64,000 bases of DNA from Phanerodontia chrysosporium (lineage: Eukaryota; Basidiomycota; Agaricomycetes; Polyporales; Phanerochaetaceae), in contig MJGA01000005.1 in NCBI GenBank assembly GCA_001910725.1, forward strand, positions 744,001-808,000. Reading direction: 5' to 3'. Position numbers and translations under genes: made by a program. The first letter of the stretch is position 1; every line of letters begins with the position of its first letter. Shown one piece after another: positions 1 through 10,535 of this stretch. Under the pieces are notes generated by a model. It saw nothing but the letters and a program-made list of their open reading frames with translations. It had not been told where the DNA came from and ran no database searches.

Positions 1-1538
1 GCTCACAATTCTTGCCGTAGCTCTGATTTGTACGTCGCGGGCAATGTCGCCGGTGCCGGTAACACGGGGAAGAAGGCGACGGTCAATTATGCCATCGGCG
101 CTGCTTCAGGTGAGAGCAGCCCATACGCGTATCCTGGGACACCTATCTCACCATGTATCACTCCAGGGCCTATCCTTACCGCTAAAATGGAACTCGAGGA
201 GTTCACCGTCATGAACCAGGCCTTCATCCTCGACCAGAGTGGGAATAACCCCAAAGGCGAGGGTCTTCTTGGCCTTGGACCTAACTCTGGATCGGAGGTT
301 CGCTCGGTACTCAACAACCCGGACGGCGACGCACCGCTGGATCGTATCTTCCGCCAAAACACATCGACACCGAACTACCTCACAATCTACCTAGGCCGCA
401 GCGATGACCCAACAGATCCCTTCCCTGGCGACCTGACAATCGGACATCCCGTACCAGGCTTCGAGAATGTAACAAGAATGCCTAAGCTACCCGTTTTCGA
501 AGTCAAAGACGGCATAGGACAACATTGGCAGACTCTGCTCGACGTCGACGGCATTATTGGTCCCGACGGCCAGCCAGTCCAGGTCACATCACACGTAAAA
601 AATGGTGGGAAGAACAGATTGAATGCCATCTTCGACAGCGGCTTTTCCCTTCCTCAGGTGCCAAAGTGAGTTGTCGTGCAATATCTGCCTGCGGCCCCAT
701 CTCTAATGTCATGCAGGGCTGTCGCGGACGCATTCTATGCGCGCGTCCCTGGTGCGCAACTTGTCAACTATACCGGCCTAGGGGAGGTATATACCTTGCC
801 GTGCGACGTTGAGCTGAACGTCACGTTCAAACTTGGCAACGTCAGCTACCCCATCCACCCGCTTGATACGAGTCTTTCCTCACTTGGCAAGACGGACGCT
901 ATGGGGAATCCCGTCTGTGTTGGTTCCTTCCAGCCTATCCTGCCTGGCGCAGAGGCCAGTACGTATGACATGATTCTCGGGATGGCATTCCGTAAGTTCT
1001 TTCGTCCTTGAGTCTCTCCACAACTAACCAATTGACCGATGATTCAGTGCGTAACGCGTACATGCTCATAAACTACGGTGACTTCGTGGACGGGTCGTCC
1101 TCCAAGACGGCTGATCCATACATCCAGCTGCTCCCACTGACCGAGGACTTGGCCGAAGCTCATTCCGACTTTGTCCGCGTACGCCTCATGGGTGTGGACA
1201 ATACTGGCGACTTCAAGCTCTTGCCAGCGTCAGTCCTGCCCCCGAACAACGACGACAATACCGACGATGACAGTGGCGAGAGCTTCGCAGAGAAGGTGCA
1301 TCCGTACCTGCCGTACATTATCGCAGGTAGCGCCATCCTTGGCGCAGCCTTGCTCATCGGTATCGCCATGTGCATTGCGCAGAGCCGTCGCAAACGGTAC
1401 CATCGCCTCCCGGACCCTGCACCCTCTGGCTTGGAGTACGGCCCGTACCGAGGCCAGACCGATCCGTATACCCAAGAGTACAACCCTTACGATCAGGATG
1501 CGCCCTTTATGCAATACCAGCCGTCCCGACGATACTAG
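1..1538 (+). CDS. Membrane-anchored A1-family aspartic protease, 5' partial
   Basis: Three coding blocks are visible: about 21-665, 717-991 and 1048-1538, joined by GTGAGT...CAG and GTAAGT...CAG introns in matching phase. The left edge begins in an intron: the acceptor at 19-20 is followed by codons for SDLYV, so the intron splits the first catalytic motif DTGS-SDL, whose Asp lies outside the window. The second catalytic motif reads DSG (634-642). The last exon carries FLRNAY, typical of the C-lobe of pepsin-like enzymes, then an acidic linker and one hydrophobic segment (about 1304-1378) followed by basic residues and a Tyr/Pro-rich tail. This predicts a protease held in the plasma membrane or cell wall with a short cytoplasmic tail. 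Substrate unknown. Family assignment is firm; the N-terminal third, with any signal peptide, is missing. Confidence 0.88.
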
Positions 1539-2520
1539 GCACCTCTGTCTTCGAGCCCTGCACCGTGCAGGGACGTCGCGTGTATAGTTCCTCCATTCAT
1601 TTGCCCCACGGACCTCCCATTTAGCACTGCTTCATTTCAGGGCTAGGTTATATAGTCTAGTCGATATCTAACCACTCACGACGGACGCTTGCTTCATGTA
1701 CACAACAGCCTATTTAGTACTCGATACCCGCAAAGAAGAGAACCCACGACGATCATACCAGCGGCGCCGCGCCGCTCCGTCTGAGAGCTCCTGAAGCGTG
1801 ACTGTGACTGGTGCCCGGCGCGGCCGGCGGAGGGAGCGGGCAGCGGCGGCGACGGCTTATCATGCGTGACAGCTGCCCGGCTCGACGCTGGGCACAGGGA
1901 CGCCCGATGCAGCGGAAGCGCAGAAGGAGGGCGTGACGGGGGACAATGAGCGGGAGTGTGACGGGTGTGACCCGATGTGACGGGCGTGGACGTTGCCGGC
2001 GACGATGACCGAGGTGCTCCAGGCGGCGGCTGTGACGGCCGAGCTGCGGGCGTGGAGAGGCTGTTTGTGCATGCTGGCCGCTGCTCAGGGTGTTGTTTGG
2101 CGCATCGATGCTGCTGCCATAGAGTTTGGGCGAGCACGCGGGGGCTGTGATAGCTGCGTGATGGGCCGTGGCAGCTGCGTCGGCGACGAGGAGAAACGAG
2201 GGAGAAAGACTGGAGAAAGCACCGAGGCCGCGCGGGCGTGAGCGTCGGACGGTGTGACAGTGTCGGCTGGAATAGGGAGATTATTATCTTGGGTGATGCA
2301 CGGAACGGTTAGGTCGGAGTTCGCCATGGGCGGTGACGATGAGGGGTGGCCCGGCGTCGACTGACCACGCGTGCGAACACCTCAGCCCATCCTGGGACGT
2401 CGGCTCTGGCGCTCGTAAAACCCCTTGTCAACGCCGCCCACCCCCCTCTCACCGCCTCCCTCACTCTCGTCGTCGTCGCGCCGAAGCGCTTCGGTAGTTG
2501 CTCATTGTGTATCTCACTTC
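1539..2520. other. Intergenic region between protease and CHD1
   Basis: Holds the 3' flank of the protease gene and the promoter and leader of the remodeller gene. A pyrimidine-rich stretch precedes the ATG at 2521. Reading frames here have no codon pattern or motif suggesting a protein. No RNA gene was recognised. Confidence 0.5.
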
Positions 2521-5500
2521 ATGTCAAACATCGGTCTTGACCAAGACTACATGATGACCTCCGACCACTCCCCCGCCAACCCCATGAGCGGCAGCAGCGA
2601 CGAGAGCGACGACCATAATATGCAGATCGACTCAGACCTCGATGTTCAGAAAGATGCGGATATCGACGCTGACGGCGAGTACGACGACGAGGACGAAATC
2701 GAGGACGCTCCCCAGGTCTCCCACGCTCCGGCAGTATCGTCGGCGTACCTCTCCAAACGTGCAGTGAGTACTCTCGACGTTCAGGCTGACCACAAAGTTG
2801 ACGACATGGTTGTTCAGGTGAAAGACGAAGAGGACTCGGTATGTTTAATTACTTTTGATATTTATCCATATCAAGTATATGTTGCAGGGCTATGAGGATG
2901 ATCCAGAGCCCGACGATGACGACGATGAGGACGCCTCGTACGCCGACGAGGAGTACGGGGCCACCAAGAAGAAGGCTCCAAAGAAGAAGAAACAGCCCGC
3001 GAGGCCGAGAGGTGTGTTGCTCGTCGTTTTCCATGCCCATTTCGTGATATTCATTACGCATATTGTACCTAGTCTCTGTACGTCATTCACCATCCGACTC
3101 AGACTCGGACTACGGTGCACGCTCGAAGAAGAAGAAGAAGCCCCGCATCCCGAGCGACGAGATCCGCGTCTCGAGCCGAGGCACGAAGGTCCCGAATTAC
3201 GTCGATGATGTCCAGGACTTTGAGCAATTCGACGACGACGACGTGGACGCAGGCGTGTACGGGGAACCTCAGGTCGTCAAGGAGGAGGACGAGATTGAGA
3301 TGGTGCTTGGTCACACGAGGGACGAGCAGCACCTGAGTGATCCGGAGGATGACTGGTTCACAAACATCGTGCGTGGCTCCTACTTTTGACTGCATTCGCC
3401 CGTATCTGACGGTGTCGCAGAGGTTCCATATCAAGTGGAAGAATTTCTCGCATCTACACAATACCGACGAAATGTACGAGTTCTTGAAGCGCTTCAAGGG
3501 TGTCAAACGTGTAGACAACTACATCAAGGCATATAAGGCATACCTAGAAAGGCTCAATGCCCCAGGACTCTCTAGAGAAGACAAGGAGGCTCTGCTATTG
3601 GACAAGGAGCGCGAGAAGGAAGAGCTCGAGACCTACAAGACCGTCGAGCGGATCATTGCCCAGCGCGAGAATGCGGATAGCCAGGTCGAATATTTCGTCA
3701 AGTGGAATAACCTCAACTACGATCATTGCACGTGGGAGTTGCAAGACGAAATTCGTCCAATTGCGAAAGAGCAGATCGACGCGTTCCGAAAACGCGAAGC
3801 TGAGGCGAAGTTCCCATACAAGAGCACCGTGTACGCGAAGAATTCGCGCCCAGCCTTCAAGAAGATCACGGAAGATCCTCCATACCTTGCGAAAACTGGT
3901 GGTCAACTGAAAGACTTCCAGCTTACCGGTCTCAACTGGCTCGCATACCTGTGGAGTAAAGGCGAGAACGGAATCCTCGCAGATGAGATGGGTCTCGGAA
4001 AGGTGAGCAACGCGTCCTGCCTCACCTTGATGTTCATCTCATCTGAATGTGTGATTAGACCGTCCAGAGCGTGTCGTTCTTGTCATATTTGTTCCACGAG
4101 ATGAGGCAGTATGGGCCATTCCTCGTCATCGTCCCTCTGTCTACTATCACTGCTTGGCAATCTCAGTTCGCGACATGGGCTCCCGATCTCAACGTCATCA
4201 CTTACATTGGCAACGCTAACGCTCGGGAGGTCATCCGCACCTATGAGTTCGGCTCCTCGAACAAGAAGTTGAAGATGAACGTCCTCTTGACGACCTACGA
4301 GATTACTCTCCGAGACGCCAGAGAGCTCAGTGATATCAAGTGGCAGGTTCTTGCTGTTGATGAGGTATTTGCACCAATTATATACGTCTGACGCGTTCTA
4401 ACTTGCCCAAGGCGCATCGACTGAAGAACTCAGAGTCTCAGTTATACGAGGCCTTGCGGTCTTTCTCCGCAGCGTCCAAGGTCCTCATTACAGGCACACC
4501 CCTCCAAAACAACGTCAAGGGTGCGTACTATGTCGTCCCCTCACCTCGGAGTACTGACAGCGTGTTGCTTCTGCCAGAGCTGCTATCGCTGATGCACTTC
4601 TTGATGCCCGAGAAATGTACGTGGCTTCTTCCGATACCTTTCCTTTGTAGCGCGCTAACCATTGCATTCATCTCCCTCACCTGAACACTCCCACTTCAAC
4701 CATCATAGTCCAACTCACGAACGAGTTCGATCTTACGGATGCGGACCATGAACAAAAGATCAAGGAGTTGCACAAGCAGCTCGAGTCGCTCATGTTGCGC
4801 CGTCTCAAGAAGGATGTTTTGACGTCGCTGCCCACCAAGAGCGAGCGGATTCTTCGAGTCGAGATGTCGGCCCTTCAGACACATCTGTATAAGAACATCT
4901 TGACGAAGGTGAGTAATTAGTGCACTACGTTCTCGCAGCCACTTATTGGCTTGGTACAGAACTTCCAAGGGCTCGTCAAGAGTGCGAACGGCAACACGAA
5001 CATCAGCTTACTCAACATCGGTTCGTCGGATCCGGTACTCTTACTTCTCCGTGCTCATCTTTTACCTAGCAATGGAGCTCAAGAAAGCTGCCAACCACCC
5101 CTATCTATTCGAAGGTGTGGAGCCCGAGTCGATCACGAACGAGGAGCTCCTTAAGGGCCTTGTCATGAACAGCGGCAAGATGGTGCTACTCGACAAGCTG
5201 CTCGTTCGGCTGCGCCAAGACGGCCATCGGGTGCTCATCTTTAGCCAGATGGTCCGCATGCTGGACTTGCTCAGCGAGTACATGCAGCTGCGAAACTATC
5301 AGTTCCAGCGTCTCGACGGCATGGTCTCGTCGGAGGCTAGAAAGAAGTCGATTGCCCACTTCAATGCCCCCGGGTCACCCGACTTCGCTTTCCTGCTGTC
5401 AACGCGCGCCGGCGGCCTTGGTATCAACCTCGAAACAGCCGATACCGTAATCATCTTCGATGTAAGTTGCCATGTGTTGTACTCCGACAACTTCAACGCG

Positions 5501-7782
5501 GAAGCCTCGTTGCTGACCATAGACCCTTGCAGAGCGATTGGAATCCGCAGAACGACCTACAGGCTATGGCTCGCGCTCATCGCATCGGCCAGAAGTCGCA
5601 CGTCAGTGTGTACCGATTCGTGAGCAAGGATACCATGGAGGAGGATGTTCTGGAGCGGGCGAAGAAGAAGATGGTCCTCGAGTATGCAGTGAGTGCTTAC
5701 GGCGGGAATCTCGGACATATCTGAACCAGGCGCTGACCCTTTCATTTCAGTTATCAACCAGATGGACACGTCGCAAGCGCACCTTAGCTCCAAGGCTGGC
5801 GCTACGAAGGAGAACGCGAAGCCGAGCGACCTCAGCAAGGACGAACTGCATGCTGTCCTCAAGTACGGGGCGCAGAAGATGTAAGTCGTTCATTTGTGGC
5901 GTGTATCGATGGGATTAGCAGCGGTGTATTGACTCCCGTCTGACAGCTTCGACAAAGATGACAGCCAGCAGAATCAGAAACTTGATGAAATGGATCTGGA
6001 TGATATCTTGAAGACCGCCGAACAGCATGAGACGATGGCCGCGAACAACGAAGGGGCTTCCCTCGGTGGTGAAGGCTTCTTGGCTCAGTTTGCGAACGTC
6101 AGCGACGTCAAGAACGACATGAGCTGGGAGGATATCATCCCCCTCGAGGAGCGGCAGAAGTTCGAGGAAGAGGAAGCGAAGCGTCAGGCCGAGGAGCTAG
6201 CCGCTCAGGAAAGAGAATCGAAGGACCGCAAGCGTTCCCACGCGGCAGTTTCCTACGAAGGCATGGACGTCGAGCAGCCTGCGCCTACACCCGCCCCAAA
6301 GAAGCCCAAGCATCCTGCCCCTCAGCGTAAGACCGCCAGTCAGAAGGCCATGGAGCTCAAGGAACGCGACGTCCGCGTCCTTATACGGAGTCTGCAGCGA
6401 TGGGGTGACATTAGACAGCGTTACGATGTCATTGTAAGTGGCCTGTACCTTCTTTGTCCTCCGGTGTCGCTAACCGGTAACTGTAGGTTCAAGAGGCCAA
6501 GCTTCAGGACAAGAATCGTGGCATGATAATTGACACGGCCGATGACATCGTTGAGCTGTGCGCGCACGCGGTGGCCCAGGCCAACCAGGAGAAGCGGGCC
6601 CGGCTGGAAGCTGGGGAACAGCTGACCAATGCGCAGAAGAGCAAGGCGGTTCTGGTTACCTACCGTAACGTTGGGAACATCAATGCAGAGACAGTTCTCT
6701 CACGACATCGAGATCTCCAAGTTCTCTTCAAGTATCTCAGCGAGCTTGACGATCCGTATGAGTGGTCAATACCCATCGACAACATTCGGCCAACACTCAA
6801 CTGGTCAGGACGGTGGGGTCCCCAAGACGACGCAATGCTGCTGGTCGGCGCATATCTCTACGGCTTCGGCAACTGGGAGGCCATGCAGAAGGATCCCCGG
6901 CTAGGGCTTGAAGGCAAGTTCTTCTTGGAAGAAGGGAAGAAGGGCGAAGACACCTCTACGAGGCCGATACCCAACGCCATCCATCTTGTGCGCAGAGGGG
7001 ACTACCTCCTCGGCATCCTCCGGGAACATGATGAAAAGATCCGTGCGATCGAAAGCACGCTGCAGCGCAAGAGCAGTGGCGGTTACAAGGCCTCGCTGTC
7101 ACCACCACCCCCGGTCGCGTCGACGTCGTACAGTTCGTCGATCAAGAGGAGAGCCGAGAGCGAGGCTGTCGCCTCCGTCGAGGAGGGCAGCACGAAGAAG
7201 CGTAAACGGAGGCCAACACCTACATTCACCGACTCTTCGTCGTCCGATGAGTGGTATGTCCTCGTCGTCTCGTGCCCTCATCACTGTACTGAGTATGCTA
7301 TAGCCCGTCCATGGATGAAGCCGCGACCAAGGAAGAGCTTCGGCCGGTCAAGAAGCAGCTGGTATGTAGCTCAGTCCGTAAGCAGCCTCAGCCGTCCACT
7401 CATTGTTCCATAGAAAAACCTGAAGCTGTCTGGCGGCGACATGCCCCGAGACGACAAGGTCGCCATCTTGAAGGAGTCCCTCGCCGCCATCGGCAAACGG
7501 ATTGAGTTCGTGCTCGAACAGAAGGCAAAAGCCGGAGAGGACACCAAGCGGTGGAAGCGGCATCTCTGGACATTCGTGACGCTCTTCTGGCCCAAGAAGG
7601 TCAAGGCCGCCAAGCTGGAGGAGATCCATGCGAAGATGGTGATGAAGGAGAGCTCGGGCGCACCGCGCGCAGGCTCGTCCGACCCTGCCGCGTCCAAGAA
7701 ACCTCGACTCAGCTCTGCCGGCGCACCGTCACGCAGCAACGGACCATCGAGTGCAACTCACGTCAACGGCAAGTACCGGTGA
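2521..7782 (+). CDS. CHD1: CHD1-type chromodomain helicase (ATP-dependent chromatin remodeller)
   Basis: About 1,400 residues over some fifteen exons. First exons: 2521-2763, 2818-2838, 2888-3011, 3073-3368, 3421-4002. Order of domains: acidic/basic N-terminus; tandem chromodomains (about 3400-3800; the first has [11 protein letters not shown], the second [14 protein letters not shown]); SNF2 ATPase with Walker A DEMGLGKT, split by an intron at 4003-4058, and DEAH box, also split (intron 4365-4411); helicase C lobe with [12 protein letters not shown] and [17 protein letters not shown] ([20 protein letters not shown]); C-terminal CHCT/DUF4208 domain ([17 protein letters not shown]). This full order is diagnostic of CHD1/Hrp1, which spaces nucleosomes over transcribed genes. 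In the first chromodomain the cage positions are W and F, so methyl-lysine reading is possible but unproven. ATG 2521 is the first in frame; 2551 is an alternative start. Confidence 0.95.
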
Positions 7783-8431
7783 CGATGAAGCTGAATGGTC
7801 GGACTCTCGAGCTGAACAATGTATTCTTTACCCCATACCTGGTCGTGTCAGGATGTTCGTTCTCTTTTCTCTGTGTTTTGGCCCTTTCTGCTTGTGTGAT
7901 ATTGCTATGCATTCTCAGTTTACCCCGCACTGTTTCGCTACCATGGCTCGCACGCTGTACTCAGTATATCCACCCTGTACCACCAAAGACTCGCTAATGA
8001 TACACCGTTAGACCTGTCGAAAGCTGGCAACATGCGTGCGAAGGCTACGGAGGGGCAGACGGGTATGGTACAGTGCCAGTTCCTCGTACTCGATCCTGTC
8101 TGTCATGAACATCGTGTCTGTGTGGGGTTTGGAGGTGGAGATCAGTCGTGCTTCAGTTGCGTGCAATGCATCATGCTGACCATCGTGTATGGACGTGTAT
8201 GGAAGGCTTGAGTATGCTTGCGCCTCCGCTCCTCTTGCGTGTGCGCGACGAACCAGCGCCGCCCATGGTCACGCTAACTAGAGGCGAACCGCTCGACGGT
8301 ACGCTGGCCTGGGGGAGCCCTGGTTGGGCCAGAGGTTGAGAATAAGTTATCGTGGAATGGCGTGTGCCAGCGTTGAGCGATGTTGTTGGAGATGGGGCTG
8401 GCCGTTGATTCGCTTGTGCAGCTAGCGATAC
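7783..8431. other. CHD1 3' flank and convergent spacer
   Basis: Between the CHD1 stop and the minus-strand membrane-protein gene. On the minus strand an open frame of about 85 codons (about 8425 down to 8170) can be joined to the neighbour through a GTTCGT donor near 8475 and a GCTAG acceptor near 8420; this could be its last exon, but nothing else supports it. Otherwise nothing recognised. Confidence 0.35.
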
Positions 8432-9243
8432 TCATATAAGCATTGAGTATGATGGGAGGTGATCTGAGCATGACGAACCTTCGACGACCTTAGCGTCCGC
8501 CTCACGGTGATAGCTCTCCATGAGAGCGGTAAAGCGCTTGACCTGCCAGTCGAGCTGCTCCGCGCGAGCAATATTTCCCTCGCTCAGAGCCCACTTGCGC
8601 TCCTCCTTGAAGCGGCGCCGCTCTGAGTCGGCTAGAGACGCGCGCGCACGGAGCACAGCGATGTCACGCTCGGTCGGCGACATCTTCCCGTACGGGTCGA
8701 CCGAGGACGGGAGCGAGCTGAGTGCAGAGTCGATGCTCTGTGCGTTCGTCGGCGCGGGCGAGGCTGCGCTTGGCGGAGGCGTTCGGCGGAGGCGCGGTGC
8801 CGATGCAAGGGGCGTGCGCGGTCTGCGTTGCGCTCGAACGAGACGAGGCGTAGCCGCTTGGATGGGGCATCGCGCGACGCCGACTGTGGCGCTGCAGTCG
8901 TGGCGGGGCTGCGCGGCTTGACGTCGTTGTACCGGCCCTCTTCGAAGAGCTGGGTGAGGATATCTGTAAAGAGGACCCCAAGGGCTGCGCCGAGAAGTAT
9001 GCAGGCGCAGCGGGTGGTATCGTAGCTCAATGAGAAGTCGTAGAGCAGCTTTGCAGTGATAGCGAATCCGACGGGGAAGACGGCCCAGGTAGAGTGTTTC
9101 AAGACATGGTATAGCAACACTCCCTGCCAAAGCCCCTGCAGTATAAAGTCAGCTGTAGAGTCCTTGTGGTCCGGATTGATGGTATTTAGGAATAGGCGTA
9201 GACCAAGAGCGAAGAGAAGCGGGGGCGCGGTGGTGAGGTACAT
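8432..9243 (-). CDS. Uncharacterised membrane protein with C-terminal charged helix
   Basis: Starts at ATG 9243. The first 110 residues are hydrophobic with about three membrane segments (MYLTTAPPLLFALGLRLF, then a pair ending in GVLFTDILTQLFEEG). A Ser/Pro/Arg linker follows, then a charged helical region (KMSPTERDIAVLRARASL, ERRRFKEERKWALSEGN, QVKRFTALMESYHREADAK). The helix resembles the region found N-terminal to Smr domains (DUF1771-like), but no Smr domain follows. The N- and C-terminal halves lie in different frames; either a short intron (GTACAA near 8933 to an AG near 8893 or 8824) or one missing base joins them. The end is uncertain: stop 8432 if the last intron is retained, or about 8170 if it is spliced. 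Function unknown; an ER or organelle membrane location is only inferred. Confidence 0.55.
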
Positions 9244-10535
9244 TCAACCGATAACAGTAGAAGATTGGGTATATGAGGGTAATATGGAGGTTACTGCAGC
9301 ATTGAACGGTATAAGGACTGTGTGATATTTGAGCAAGCCTTGCGCTTCAACGGCGAGGCGAGACGAGGATGGCACGCGAGCAAAGCAACGAGGACGAGAG
9401 CGAGGCCGTGGAGTCTGGGAGCGCCCGAACATCTCGCGAAACCGCGTCCTTGCGCGGTAGACGCGCTCACAGGAACACGTGACAGTGGTAGATGGCTCGG
9501 GACTCCGGAGGATGCTGCTTTCAGTCTTGACATGAGCATATGATGTGTGCAACATCAGAAGGAACCTGCAGCAGCGGCACAAACTAGTCAAGGCCATATC
9601 CTAAGTACTAAGAGAAAGTCGAAATTGGGTGCTACAGACACCGTTCTTTTCGCTGTGCACGATTATCTGTTACTATTGTTCGTGCCATCCTCATATCGCG
9701 CGACCTCAGCCAACTACGATGGCTTCATAGAACAATGAAGATGCAGGCGGGCGTTGAGCACAGCGTCGACAGCATAGACGCCCAGGTTGAACACTGTCGA
9801 CCAAAAATGGTATTTACTCAGGAACCGATTGATCAACGACACGAAAGCGAGCCTCAACAGTTTCTGCATCAGTTACTTGCAGCTAAACGCGCGATTTGCA
9901 CTCTGATGTCGACACAGCCCGTATGCGTAGTACTTCACGAAACATTTGCGACTAATGCAGGGTGTGTGAAGGCTCCCAGTAGTGTCTGTCTACTTTGCAT
10001 CGGTATAGTTCGAACTTTGCCGCAGATACCGTTGGCGGAAGGCTTTGAGCTGGACTTGTTTAGTTAGGATCTATGTACCTCTCTCAACTCCGTGAGGAGT
10101 ATCAGCGCCAGGTCGCTTCGTCTTGCAGCGGTGTACTACCTGAACTGCACCGTCGTCTTGACATCCGAGGATCACTTCCTTGCTATATGTTAATTTATGT
10201 CCCGCTGGGTGTGTCCCTAGCCTCCGCTAATGCGTGTATCTGAGTCTGACTGCATCGAATCAGTCGGTCGACTCGTAATAAGTTGCCTGGAAGGGCGAAG
10301 CTCGATGCGCACAGGCGCCTGACGCTGAGCCCCAAATTTTTGATTCTCAGCTGCTTCTCGCTGGATTCGAGAACGGGACCCACGTCCTTCTCCTTGTCCG
10401 TCCCCCTCATCGCATCGCACTCTGCGGCACAGTGAAGCATCTCATGACTACGGAGGATCGCTACATGGAACGTGGCGTGCAGACTGAAGCTGCACAGACC
10501 TCTTCTGCGCCGATCGCGGCGGAAGAGGCGGAGCC
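9244..10535. other. Intergenic region, divergent promoters
   Basis: Lies between the minus-strand membrane protein and the plus-strand RGG-tailed protein. Frames of 60-118 codons occur on both strands but lack recognisable motifs. An ATG at 10444 opens a 49-codon frame (MTTEDRYMERGVQTEAAQ...) out of register with the downstream gene; it could be an alternative first exon or an upstream ORF. Confidence 0.4.
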
